NCBI RefSeq assembly: GCF_003086295.3
Contig: NC_092052.1
Span: forward strand, 14,228,346 to 14,292,345
DNA: 64,000 nt
DNA from: Arachis hypogaea
Lineage: Eukaryota > Streptophyta > Magnoliopsida > Fabales > Fabaceae
Reading direction: 5' to 3'
Shown here: positions 43,652-55,124 of the stretch, piece after piece
How the letters are laid out: the number at the start of each line of letters is the position of its first letter
Numbering within the stretch: position 1 is the stretch's first letter
Program-made: the position numbers and the translations under genes
Notes under the pieces: model-generated
Seen by the model: the letters and a program-made list of their open reading frames with translations, nothing else
Databases searched by the model: none
What the model was told of the DNA's origin: nothing

Positions 43652-45766
43652 TCAATGTCTAGGAGACAAATCAGGAGACCTTGACCTAGATCTGGATCCA
43701 GGTGGTGACCTCGATGGTCTACGTCCAGATGACTTCCACTGGCCTTCATCGGCCTCAGACTTGTATGTAGATTTCCTTAGTACAAGATAGTATATAGTGT
43801 AAGAACACAAGAGAAGAGGGGAAAATAATTTCAATAGAAAAACTGTGTGTTCAGAAGGTAATTATTAAATTGCAACTCACTCAGGATATCCATTGTTTTG
43901 ATTCTGATCAACACCATTGCCAAAATCTGGAGTATATGATCTGCGCTTCTGATCAGCATCTCGCTCTCTAGGGGGGCCTCTTGGTGATCGAGGTGATCTA
44001 GAGTGTTCTGCTTGCCTTCTAGGGGAAATAGAGTAATCACTTTGCCTTCTTGGAGCAGGAGAATATGATCTGGTACACGTCAATTCAAATCATGAGTACA
44101 TGCTTTAGTGGAAGTACAAAATTAAGATACTAAGGATATCTAAAACTTACCTTGAGCGATATCTACTTCTAGAACCAGAGTGATAAGGTGGAGAGCGTGA
44201 TACTGAGCGAGAGCGCGAGCGACCTGATAGAATCAATATTATGATACACACAAGTCAGTAATCTTAACAAGCAGTGAACTATGTAAGCATTTCAAAATAC
44301 ATAATGCAATTTTGAGTTTTTAAATGATAATACCATAATAAGACCTTCTCCCCCCATAGTTCGCTGGTCCTCTGCAAAATTCCAAAAACTTTAGCTATAC
44401 ATTTATAAAGCAATGCTTCAGCTACAAGACCACTTTTACATTCTTATCATCCGCTACATTATAGTGGAATATATAGTGGGGGAAAATAAGATATACCTCC
44501 TAGTCCTTTGGCGCATTTCCTCTGGTCTTTTTCTTGTTTCAGCAGCGACAACAACGGATATTTCCCTTCCGGCAAAGATTTGTCTGTTCATATGGTACTG
44601 TGCCTCTGAAGCATCATAAGAATCCACAAATTGCACAAACGCAAAGCCTCGAGGTTCTCTGTATGGGGAAAAAAGCGGAGCTTCATTCTAACACTGCTAG
44701 AAAAACATGGGCAGACACAGATTGTAGCATACGTAGACTAGGCAGAGTATATCTTTCTTTAGACAACTTAGCTAAGGCTTTCTGAGACATGAACACAGCC
44801 TGTGGAAGCTGGATTGCCTAAAGCAGCTAAAATCCAAAAACTTCAAAGCGAGCCCTTTTTCTTTACATTGACAAGTAGTAAAGTATCTGGAAAATTCTTC
44901 AACATTCTTGTATTTATAAGAACTTGAATTCAACGCTCCCCAAGAAACAAAAAAAATCTTGTAAGCACGAAGTCTTCACTTCAGTTTGTACAAGGAACCA
45001 ACCAACCTTCCATCAAACTTGTATTCATTGTGTAATTAAATAGTTTCTCTTCGTATGAAGATTAACACACTTGGGGGGAAAAACTTGGTCAAATGTGGGG
45101 CTTGATCTTGTTTTAACTTCCAATTTCAAATAAACATAACCCCCTGACAAACCAGTCCAAAATCAATCCACAATCAAATAATTAATACCAATCACCTTCA
45201 AACAAGAGAAAAGAAAAAAGAAGAAAACTCAAAAGTTCAGAATCACCCCAACCAAGCTCTCACAATTCACGCTCAGACACACTCAATCAACTTAACTACT
45301 TACATTTCTCCAACTAATTTTACCAAAAGGAAACCTAAAGACCAACAAATTATTTGTTAATTTCACAAAAACAAGGAAGTACATCTAACACGGCGACAAA
45401 ATTGATGATTCTGATTCCACAACAATCAAACTTTAAAATTCTCTTTTTTTTGAGTCTCTTTCTCCAAATATAAATCATAAGAAATGCACCAACTAACCCT
45501 GAGTAATAATCCTTGGGAATGTAGACATCACGAACGGGTCCGAACCGCTCGAAGGGGACTCGAAGCTCCTCGGGTCGGCAATCGAGGGGAATGTTGCGAA
45601 CAAGAAGGCTTCCATTGTTGTTGTTATCCCTGCCGCGCCTCCCGCCGCCGCCGCCACCACCACCGTAGCCCCTCCTCGACGGAGGAGGTGGCGGCGGAGG
45701 AGATCTTCCCCTGCCGCCGTACCCTCTCCTAGGCGGACTGTAGTATCCTGGACTGTGCCTCCGCAT
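43652..45766 (-). CDS. SCL30: SR splicing factor, SCL30 type
   Basis: Six coding exons on the - strand: 45498-45766, 44497-44658, 44334-44371, 44151-44223, 43881-44069, 43652-43775. All are GT-AG with matching phases and total 855 nt (284 aa plus stop). The N-terminus begins MRRHSPGYYSPPRRGYGG and has Pro and Gly runs (23-29, 35-42), as in Arabidopsis SCL30. One RRM spans about residues 53-130 with RNP2 LLVRNI (54-59) and RNP1 RGFAFVQF (93-100). An Arg/Ser-rich C-terminus follows (about 155-284: SRSRSRS-type runs, SYSPAPRR). SR proteins of this group act in the nucleus in spliceosome assembly and splice-site choice. Intron 1 (839 nt) is long; in plant SR genes long introns are often alternatively spliced. 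Intact. Confidence 0.95.
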
Positions 45767-45790
45767 CTTCTTCTCCCCTTTTTTTGTGCC

Positions 45791-46005
45791 CTAAAATTCA
45801 AAATTACAAACAAGAAATCATATTTTCCGGCTTTGATCTTAGGAATTGTGCAACAAATGAAGATTTCGTTTACCTTTGAATGCAGAGGAAGGTGCGAAAC
45901 TTGTACGAGGAAGAAGGGAGAGAGCGCGTGCTTTTGATTTGTCTGACTTTGATGCTTTACTTGGAAAATGAGAGTGGGGGAACAAGCTGGGTTTAAAAAC
46001 CCTAG
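45791..46005 (-). promoter_or_regulatory. 5'-UTR intron and telo-box of the SCL30-type gene
   Basis: A likely leader intron runs 45791-45873 (donor AAAG then GTAAAC, acceptor TTTTAG 24 bp before the ATG). The telo-box AAACCCTAG lies at 45997-46005 beyond the leader exon. Telo-boxes are common in promoters of plant genes for translation and RNA processing. Confidence 0.6.
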
Positions 46006-46084
46006 CGACTTGACTTGAGAGAAAGAGACCACACTCTTATTCCTCAAATGAAGCGCACCGTTTTGATGGTCCAATTCACTTTTT

Positions 46085-46260
46085 AAATTTTAATGTTCTA
46101 AAAATCGAACCGGTCGGTTCAACAGGATTAATCAAAAATCGATCATCTAACCAATTCGGTTGATGTATAAAATTGTTTTAAAAAAGTCAGACTAAAAATC
46201 AGTCGAACCGATGGTTAATCGGTAAACTGCTAGAATTGGCCGGACATTTTTAGTTACAAG
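46085..46260. repeat. CCGGTT-rich dispersed repeat fragment
   Basis: Repeated GAACCGGTCGGTT-like and inverted TCGAACCGATGG-like words; similar words occur near 60800-60900. Probably an old MITE-like repeat. No ends resolved. Confidence 0.35.
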
Positions 46261-46264
46261 TTCG

Positions 46265-46267
<3 letters not shown>

Positions 46268-46340
<73 letters not shown>
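46268..46340. repeat. (TA)n microsatellite
   Basis: About 36 TA units without interruption. Length is likely to vary and assembly through it is uncertain. Confidence 0.95.
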
Positions 46341-46345
<5 letters not shown>

Positions 46346-46875
46346 TCAGAAAAACTCAGTAATCCACCCACCGCTTTCTATCTCTTGGTCTCTCACCCAT
46401 CTCACCCAAAAAACCCTAGCAGCCACTCAACCCACGCTTCACCTTCTTCATCGTCGAGCTACTCTCTGTCAGTCGAGGGTGTCGTCACCGTCATCCTAGC
46501 CTCCACCTTCTGTCAGCGTCGCTCACATGGATAAACCCAGGGGTCCTTCGTTTTCTCCCGTCTCTCACATCGCTCCCGTCGTTCGCCGGCGCTCTTCGTT
46601 TCTTCGTCGCGGTCCTTTTCTTGGCGTAGCGGTGGTTAGTTCTTTCCTCGGAATCTCTCTCTCTTCAAGCGCTCTCTCTCACTGCGAACATCTCTACTTG
46701 CGCTCAGTCGTTTTCTCCTCCTCGTCACCTTCGTTCTCTCTGAGCTCACTCTCTCTCGCCATTCGTATGCCTCCACTACTTCTTAGTTAATGTTAATTTT
46801 GTTTCGACTTCTGAGTTATTGTTAATTTTGTGGTTTAATGTTGATTGTTGATTTTGTTTTAAGTTATTGTTAATT
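46341..46875 (+). other. gene-start-like sequence truncated at the Athila element
   Basis: This GC-richer, CT-rich stretch has a telo-box (AAACCCTAG near 46420) and looks like a plant 5' UTR, followed by a short frame from ATG 46527 to 46788 of low-complexity Ser/Leu/Arg content that I do not accept as a gene. AT-rich intron-like sequence follows, with GAGTTATTGTTAATTTTG-type words repeated. It ends where 114 bp of retrotransposon LTR begin. It may be the promoter/leader of a gene or transposon whose body was lost. Confidence 0.35.
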
Positions 46876-46989
46876 CCAGAAATTTGATTTTTGCATAAAA
46901 ACTAATAAAAATATACTAAAAAGTAATTAAAACATATTAAAAACTACCTAAGAACAATGCCAAAAAGCATATAAATTATCCGCTCATCA
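46876..46989 (-). repeat. 3' LTR remnant (114 bp)
   Basis: It aligns with 56576-56689, the first 114 bp of the 5' LTR in transcription sense, with about six mismatches. The remaining 1.45 kb of the 3' LTR is missing and replaced by the sequence at 46341-46875. Confidence 0.85.
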
Positions 46990-48982
46990 CAACACCAAAC
47001 TTAAATTGTTGCTTGTCCCCAAGCAATTGAAAATCAAATAGGATAAAAAGAAGAGAATATACTATAAATTCCAAAATATCAATGAAACTTAGCTCCAATT
47101 AGATGAGCGGGACTAGTAGCTTTTTGCTTCTGAATAGTTTTGGCATCTCACTTTATCCCTTGAAGTTCAGAATGATTGGCATCTATAGGAACTCAGAATT
47201 CAGATAGTGTTATTGATTCTCCTAGTTCAGTATGTTGATTCTTGAACACAACTACTTTATGAGTCTTGGTCGTGGCCCTAAGCACTTTGTTTTCCAGTAT
47301 TACCACCGGATACATAAATGCCACAGACACATGACGGGGTGAACCTTTTCAGATTGTGACTCAGCTTTGCTAAAGTCCCCAGTTAGAGGTGTCCAGAGCT
47401 CTTAAGCACACTCTTTTTGCTTTGGATCATGACTTTAACCACTCAGTCTCAAGCTTTTCACTTGGACCTGCATGCCACAAGCACATGGTTAGGGACAGCT
47501 TAATTTAGCCGCTTAGACCAGGATTTTATTCCTTTAGGCCCTCCTATCCATTGGTGCTCAACGCCTTGGATCCTTTTTACCCTTGCCTTTTGGTTTTAAG
47601 GATATTGGCTTTTCTACTTGCTTTTTCTTTTTCTTTTTCTTTTCTTTTTCGCCATTTTTTTTCGCAAGCTTTGTTCTTCACTGCTTTTTCTTGCTTCAAG
47701 AATCAATCTTATGATTTTTCAGATTATCAATAACATCTCTCTTTTTTCATCATTCTTTCAAGAGTCAACAATTTTAACATTCATAAACTTCACTATCAAA
47801 AATATGCACTGTTCAAGCATTCATTCAAAAAATAGAAAGTATTGTCACCACATCAAAATAATTAAACTAATTTCAAGGATGAATTCGAAATTCATGTATT
47901 TCTTGTTCTTTTGTATTTAGAACATTTTTCATTTAAGAAAGGTGAAGGATTCATAGGACATTCATAGCTTTAAGACATAGACACTAGACACTAATGATCA
48001 TGCAGTAAAGACACAAAACATAGTCAAACATAAAGCTCAAAAATTCGAAAAACAGAAAAATAAGAACAAGGAAATTAAAGAACGGGTCCACCTTAGTGAT
48101 GGCGGCTAGTTCTCCTTCTTGAAGATCCTATGGAGTGCTTGAGCTCCTCAATGTATCTTCCTTGTCTTTGTTGCTCTTCCTTCATGGCTCCTTGATGTGC
48201 AGTCAAATGCTCTACTACTGAGCTATGGACCTTTGAGATGAATCTCTCCATCTTCCATGACTCGGAGGTGGAAGCTTTTGCCTTTCCTTTCCTCTTTCTA
48301 GAGGTTTCTCCGGCCTTAGGTGCCATAAATGGTTATGAAAAAACAAAAAGCAAAGCTTTTACCACACCAAACTTAAAAGGTTTGCTCATCCCTAAGCAAA
48401 AGAAGAAAGAAATGAGGGGAAGAAGAAGAAATGGAGGAGATGGAGGGGAAAGGTTGTTATGGAAAGGTGTGAAGAAGAGAGAGAGTGAGTTGAGATAGGC
48501 AGGGATCCTGTGGGGTTCACAGATCCTGAGGGGTCAAGGACTTCTCATTCCTGCTCCATTTAGGCGTGCAAAAATGCCCATAGAATGCAAGTCTGGCGTT
48601 AAACGCCAGGTTGCTACCTGTTTCTGGCGTTTAACGCCAGCTTTTATACCTTTCCTGGCGTTTAACGCCAAGCTGTTGCTTGTTTCTGGCGTTTAACGCC
48701 AGCTTGTTGCTTCTTTCTGGCGTTAAACGCCCAGAATGGTACCAGACTGGGCGTTTAACACCCATTCTGCTACTCTTACTGGCGTTTAAACGCCAGTAAG
48801 CTTATCATCCAGGGTAAGCTGTTTTTAATGTTGTTTTTTATTTTGCTTTAATTTTTGCAGTTGTTTTTGTGACTCCACATGATCATCAACCTAAAGACAA
48901 CATAAGATAACATAAATAAATAAAATTGGGTTGCCTCCCAATAAGCGCTTCTTTACTGTCTTTAGCTGGACTTTACTAGGCT
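46990..48982 (-). other. 3' non-coding region of the Athila element
   Basis: It contains a short frame on the - strand (48093-48326, 77 codons, MAPKAGETSRKRKGK, basic then coiled-coil-like) that could be a relic of a third gene. CT-rich runs lie near 47600. The palindrome array is annotated separately. No envelope domain recognised. Confidence 0.5.
48592..48797. repeat. CTGGCGTTTAACGCCAG palindrome array, 3' region
   Basis: About seven copies, some perfect (CTGGCGTTTAACGCCAG), some altered (GGCGTTAAACGCC, GGCGTTTAAACGCC), separated by 15-25 bp spacers rich in TTGCT/CCTGTTT. Related arrays lie in the gag-pol spacer (52820-53022) and the 5' LTR (56208-56314). Confidence 0.9.
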
Positions 48983-51900
48983 TTAATCCAGTCTCAGTCT
49001 TGAGCATTCTTGCTCAACATTGCCTTCAAGATAATGCTTGACTCTCTGTCCATTAACAATGAACTTTTTGTCAAAGTTAATATCATGAAGCTCTACATAT
49101 CCATATGGTGACACACCTGTAATCACATATGGGCCTTTCCACTGGGATTTCAATTTCCCAGGGAACAATCTGAGCCTAGAGTTGAACAGCAGAACCTTTT
49201 GTCCTGGCTCAAAGACTTTGGATGACAGTTTTTTGTTATGCCACCTTTTTGCTTTCTCCTTGTAAATTTTTGCATTTTCGAAAGCATTGAGTCTGAATTC
49301 CTTTAGCTCATTCAGCTGGAGCAATCTTTTCTCTCCAGCTAATTTGGCATCAAGGTTTAGGAATCTGGTTGCTCAGTAGGCTTTATGCTCCAGTTCCACG
49401 GGCAGGTGACAGGCCTTCCCATACACAAGCTGGTATGGAGAAGTTCCTATAGGAGTCTTGAATGCTGTTCTGTATGCCCATGGAGCATCATCTAAGCTCT
49501 TTGCCCAATCCTTCCTACGGGCAATTACAGTCCATTCCAGGATTCTTTTTAGTTCTCTATTAGAGACTTCAGCTTGCCCATTTGTCTGTGGATGATATGG
49601 AGTTACCACCTTGTGGCTAATTCCATATCAGACCATAGTAGAGTACAGCTATTTATTGCAGAAATGAGTGCCTCCATCACTGATTAGTGCTCTAGGGACA
49701 CCAAATCTGCTAAAGATATGTTTCTGGAGAAACTTCAGCACTGTCTTAGTATCATTAGTGGGTGTTGCGATTGCCTCCACACATTTAGATACATAGTCTA
49801 CTGCCACCAGAATATAAGTGTTTGAGTATGATGGTGGGAAAGGCCCCATGAAGTCAATACCCCATACGTCAAACAACTCAATCTCTAAGATCCCTTGTTG
49901 AGGCATGGTGTAACCATGGGGCAGATTACCAACTCTCTGGAAACTGTCACAGTTACGTACAAACTCTCAGGAGTCTCTATAGAGTGTAGGCCAGTAGAAG
50001 CCACATTGGAGGACTTTTGTGGCTGTTCGCTCACCTCCGAAATGTCCTCCATATTGTGATCCATGGCAATGCCATAGGATCTTCTGTGCCCCTTCTCTAG
50101 GCACGCATCTACGGATTATTCCGTCTGCACATCTCTTAAAGAGATATGGCTCATCCCACAAGTAGTACTTTGCATCAGAAATTAATTTTTTCGTCTGCTG
50201 TCTGCTGTACTCCTTGGGTATGAATCTCGCAGCTTTATAGTTTGCAATGTCTGCAAACCATGGTACTTCCTGAATGGCAAAGAGTTGCTCATCCAGAAAG
50301 GTTTCAGAGATCTCAGTAAGGGGGAGGGACGCCCCTTCTACTGGTTCTATCCAGGACAGGTGATCTGCTACTTGGTTCTCTGTCCCTTTTCTGTCTCTTA
50401 TTTCTATATCAAACTCTTGCAGAAGTAACACCCATCTTATGAGCCTGGGTTTTGAATCTTGCTTTGTGAGTAGGTATTTAAGAGCAGCATGGTCAGTGTA
50501 CACAATCACTTTTGATCCTACTAAATAGGATCTGAACTTGTCAATGGCATAAACCACTGCAAGCAATTATTTTTCTGTGGTTGTGTAGTTCTTCTGTGCG
50601 TCATTTAAAACACGACTGGCATAATAAATGACATGCAGAAGTTTGTCATGCCTCTGTCCCAATACTACACCAATGGCATGGTCATTGGCATCACACATTA
50701 GTTCGAATGGTAATGTCCAGTCTGGTGCAGAGATGACTGGTGTTGTGACCAGCTTAGCTTTCAGAGTCTCAAACGCCTGCAGACATTCCATATCAAAGAT
50801 AAATGGCGTGTCAGCAGCTAGCAGATTGCTTAGAGATTTTGCAATTTTTGAAAAATCTTTTATAAACCTCCTGTAGAATCCTGCATGCCCCAGAAAACTT
50901 CTGATTGCCTTAACATTGGCAGGTGGTGGTAATTTTTCAATTACCTCTACCTTAGCTTGATCCACCTCTATTCCTTTGTTCAAAATTTTGTGCCCAAGGA
51001 TAATTCCTTCAGTCACCATAAAGTGACATTTTTTCCAGTTTAAAACCAGGTTAGTCTCCTGGCACCTTTTCAGAACAAGTGCTAGATGGTCAAGACAGGA
51101 GCTGAATGAGTCTCCAAATACTGAGAAGTCATCCATGAAGACTTCCAGGAATTTTTCCACCATATCAGAGAAAATAGAGAGCATGCATCTCTGAAAGGTT
51201 GCAGGTGCATTGCACAGACCAAATGGCATCCTTCTGTAGGCAAATACTCCAGATGGATATGTGAATGCTGTCTTTTTTTGATCCTAGGGATCCACTGCAA
51301 TTTGGTTGTAACCTGAATAGCCATCCAAAAAGCAGTAATAGTCATGACCTGCTAGTCTTTCTAGCATCTGGTCTATGAATGGTAAAGGAAAATGATCCTT
51401 CCTGGTGGCTGTATTGAGTCTTCTGTAATCAATACACATACGCCACCCTGTAACTGTTCTTGTAGGGACCAGTTCATTCTTTTCATTATAAACTACTGTC
51501 ATGCCTCCCTTTTTGGGTACAACTTGGACAGGGCTCACCCAGGGACTATCAGAAAGGGAATAAATAATCCCAGCCTCTAGTAATTTAGTGACATCTTTCT
51601 GCACCACCTCCTTTATGGTTAGATTCAGCCGCCTTTGTGGTTGAACCACTAGCTTGGCATTATCCTCCAGTAGGATCTTGTGTATGCATCTAGCTGGGCT
51701 AATGCCCATGAGATCACTAATGGACCATCTAAGAGCTGTCTTGTGTGTCCTTAGCACCTGTATTAGTGCTTTCTCTTCCTGTGGCTCTAAGGCAGAGCTT
51801 ATAATTACAGGAAAAGTTTCACCTTCTCCCAGAAATGCATATTTCAGGAATGGTGGTAGTGGTTTGAGCTCGGGTTTAGGATGTTTCTCCTCTTCCTGAG

Positions 51901-52570
51901 GAATTTTCAGAGGTTCTTTTATTTCCTCTGGTTCCTTCATATCAGGCTGAACATCTTTAAATATGTCCTCTAGCTCTGATTCGAGACTCTCAGCCATACT
52001 GATCTCCTTTACTAGGGAGTCAATAATATCAATACGCATGCAATCTTTTGATGTGTCTGGGTGCTTCATTGCTTCAACAACATTCAGCCTAAATTCATCT
52101 TCATTGACTCTCAGGGTTACTTCTCCTTTTTGGACGTCAATGAGGGTTCGTCCAGTTGCTAGGAAAGGTCTTCCTAGAATGAGAGTTGCACTCTTGTGCT
52201 CCTCTATTTCCAGCACTACAAAGTCAGTAGGAAAGGCAAATAGCCCAACTGTGACAATCATGTCTTCAATCACGCCTGATGGGTATTTAATGGAGCCATC
52301 AGCAAGTTGAAGACATATCCTGGTTGGTTTGACCTCTTCAGTCAAGCCAAGATTTCTGATAGTGGATGCAGGGATTAGGTTGATACTTGCCCCAAGATCA
52401 CATAAAGCTGTCTTGGTACCAGTACCCTCTAATGTGCATGGTATCATAAAGCTTCCAGGATCTTTAAGCTTCTCTGGTAAGCTCTTTAAAATGACTGCAC
52501 TGCATTCTTCAATGAGAAAAAATTTTTCAGTTTCTCTCCAATCCTTCTTATGACTTAAGATCTCTTTCAT
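48983..52570 (-). pseudogene. Athila pol: protease, RT, RNase H, integrase
   Basis: A single frame from 52570 to 48983 with at least six in-frame stops and no frameshift. Order: protease (DLGASINLIP, first third of 51284-52570), RT (FLDGYSGYNQI; MPFGLCNAP; FMDDFSVFG with catalytic DD), RNase H ([27 protein letters not shown]), integrase zinc region ([12 protein letters not shown]), integrase core ([32 protein letters not shown]) and a C-terminal chromo-like segment (KWKGPYVI-type, about 49110-49140). Stops lie at 51284-51286, 50567-50569, 49967-49969, 49649-49651, near 49630 and at 49373-49375. Confidence 0.92.
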
Positions 52571-52678
52571 GAACTTAGCATAAGAGGGTATTTGCTCAAG
52601 TGCCTCTACAAACAGAATCTTGATTTCAAGAGTCCTGAGATAGTCTGCAAAGCGGGCAAATTATTTATCCTGTTCCGC

Positions 52679-54045
52679 TTAGCAGAGTTTCTGAGGATAA
52701 GGTATTTTGGCTTTGTATTCTTCAACCTTGGTTGCTGCAGGTTTATTTCCTACAGAGGTAGGTTTATTATCAGCAATTGTAGGTTTATTATTAGCAATTG
52801 CAGGTGTCTGACCCCTCATTGGCGGTTGAACGCCAGGACTGGGAGCTGGGTTGGCGTTTAACGCCAGATTCCCACCCTTTTCTGGCGTTTGAACACCAGA
52901 ACTGAACATGGTTTGGGCGTTTAACGCCAATTTTCCCCTTTTTCTGGTGTTTGAACGCCAGAACTGGGCGTCCACTAGGCGTTTAACGCCAGTTTTCACC
53001 CTTTTCTGGTGTTTGAACGCCAGAAGCATTCCTCTCTGGGCTCTTACTGTCCTCAGAGGGATTTTGGGTAGCATTTCGCTCATCCTCTGCTAGTTGTTCT
53101 TTTCTTGGCTTTCTGCTGCTTTGAGTTGAGGTATTCAATGTTTTTCCACTCCTTAATTGAACAGCTTGACATTCTTCTGTTATTTGTTTAGATAACTGTT
53201 GTCTTGTCTGGTCTAGTTGTGCTTCCATGTTCTTGTTTGCATCCTTAGTGTCTTGTAACATCTCTTTAAATTCTGCCAACTGTTCTGTTAGATGACATAA
53301 TTACTGATTGATTTCCACATTCTGGAGGACTAAGTTCAGTGGATACTGCCTTAGCCTCTTCTTTCATGGAGGATTCACTACTTAAGTACAGATGCTAATT
53401 TCTACCAACTGTATCAATGAGCTCTTGAGCCTCTTCAATTGTCTTTCTCATATGTATAGATCCACCAGCTGAGTGGTCTAGAGATATCTGAGCTTTTGCT
53501 GTAAGCCCGTAGTAGAAGATGTCTAACTGCACCCATTCTGAAAATATTTCAGAGGGGCATTTCCTTAGCATCTCTCTGTACCTCTCCCAGGCGTTGTAAA
53601 GGGATTCATTATCCTCTTGTTTAAAGCCTTGGATGTCCAGCCTTAGCTGTGTCATCCTCTTAGGAGGGAAATATTAATTCAGGAATTTGTCTGACAACTG
53701 TTTCCATGTTCTTATGCTAGCTTTAGGTTGGTTGTTTAACCACCTCTTAGCTTGGTCTTTTACAGCAAATGGAAACAGTAATAATCTGTAGACATCCTGA
53801 TCTACTTCTTTATCATGTACTGTGTCAGCAATTTGTAAGAACTGTGCCAGAAACTCAGTAGGTTCTTCCTGTGGAAGACTGGAATACTGGCAATTTTGCT
53901 GCACCATGATAATGAGCTGAGGATTCAACTCAAAACTACTGACTCCAATGGAGGGTATACAGATACTACTCCCATATGAAGCAGTAGTGGGGTTAGCATA
54001 TGACCCCAGAGTCTTTCTGGACTGTTCATTTCCACTTAGGTCCAT
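52679..54045 (-). pseudogene. Athila gag and gag-pol spacer
   Basis: 53674-54045 and 53395-53655 are the two parts of a retrotrans-gag domain (AKRWLNNQP, WKQLSDKFL; YNAWERYREMLRKCP, QLDIFYYGL), separated by a stop codon and a few codons. 52983-53279 contains a coiled segment and a QLRSGKTL motif, typical of the region before protease. The palindrome array at 52820-53022 lies in this coding spacer and is translated as repeats like SGVQTPEKG and AFKHQKR. Confidence 0.85.
52820..53022. repeat. palindrome array within the gag-pol spacer
   Basis: Copies of GGCGTTTAACGCC and GGCGTTTGAACGCC at roughly 30-bp spacing, inside sequence that is read as protein. The same motif also occurs in non-coding parts of the element. 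Confidence 0.85.
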
Positions 54046-55088
54046 GATGGAGAAAGGAAGATGATATGGATTGGAGATGAAAATATTATTTACTTATTTT
54101 ATTTATTTTATTATATTTATTATATTTTTTTCGAAAAAATAAGAATAAGAAAATGGATATTAAAATAATAAAATAAAATAAAAAAATTTGAAAATATTTT
54201 ATGATGATTTTTGAAAAAGAATGAGAGAGAGAAAGTGGTTAGGAGTTTTTTTTTTTTTGAAAAAGATATGATTTTAAAAATTTTGACCAAATCAACCTAA
54301 TGAATTCGAAAATTATGAGCAATTAAAGGAAAGGATATTTTTTTTATTTTTGAATTTTATGATGAAAGAGAAAAACACACAAAAGACACAAGTCTTAAAA
54401 TTTTTAGTTCTAATACTCCTTGTTTTCGAAAATTTTGGAGGAAAAACACCAAGGAATACCAAACTTAAAAATTTTAAGATCAAAACACTAAGAAAATTCA
54501 AGAACACTTTGAAGACTCACAAGAACAACAAGAACACAATTCAAAGACTCAAAGAACTCAAGAACATAAAGAAAGAACACCAAACTTAAAATTTGACACA
54601 AGATTTAATCAAAGAAAAATTATTTTTGAAAAGAAGATACCAAAAACATAAGCCAACGCTCTAACCAACTGAGTTATGAAAGAAAAAGTATTTTCTTGAA
54701 AAATCTTTTTGGAATTTTTGAAAATCACAAGAAAAACACGGAAAGACACAAAACAAGAAAAATTAAAGATCAAACAAGGAAAATTTTTTTCGAAAAGATT
54801 TTAGAAAGAAAGACTCAAATGAGCAACTATTCACAAGAACATAGACACATTCAATAAATGCAAGGATTAAATAAGAGAGAAATATTTTTGAAAAATTGAA
54901 GGAAAACGAAAAGCATGCAATTGACACCAAACTTAATTCATGAAACTGAACTCAAATAAAAATAGAAAATTAATGAGGAAAAATAAGATTTTTGAAAAGA
55001 AAAATAAAGAGACTCTAAACTTAACAAAAGACAATTTTTCCTAATCTAAGCAACAAGATGAACCGTCAGTTGTCCAAACTCGAACAAT
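54046..55088 (-). other. 5' leader of the Athila element
   Basis: A-rich (+ strand) leader between gag and the primer site, with many AAGAACAC/CCAAACTTAA words. No gene. It includes the tRNA-like segment annotated at 54648-54677. Confidence 0.7.
54648..54677 (-). other. tRNA 5'-half-like segment in the Athila leader
   Basis: The - strand reads AACTCAGTTGGTTAGAGCG with flanks, resembling a tRNA D-arm (A-box region). There is no anticodon arm or T-arm, so it is not a tRNA gene. It may be a captured tRNA piece or chance. Confidence 0.45.
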
Positions 55089-55105
55089 CCCCGGCAACGG
55101 CGCCA
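55089..55105 (-). other. primer-binding site (tRNA-Asp type)
   Basis: The - strand reads TGGCGCCGTTGCCGGGG, the primer site commonly seen in Athila/Tat elements and complementary to the 3' end of a plant tRNA-Asp. It lies about 20 bp from the LTR end. Confidence 0.85.
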
Positions 55106-55124
55106 AAAACTTACTACACAAAAT

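Noticed and set aside
46527..46790. Frame beginning MDKPRGPS on the + strand
   Set aside because: Low-complexity Ser/Leu/Arg from a CT-rich leader-like sequence; no family match.
48592..48797. Regular palindromic repeats with spacers, CRISPR-like at first sight
   Set aside because: Repeats are short, imperfect, variable in spacing, within a plant retrotransposon and repeated in its LTR and coding spacer. No cas genes; eukaryotic context.
54648..54677. Complete tRNA gene in the Athila leader
   Set aside because: Only a D-arm-like segment is present; no anticodon arm, T-arm or acceptor pairing.
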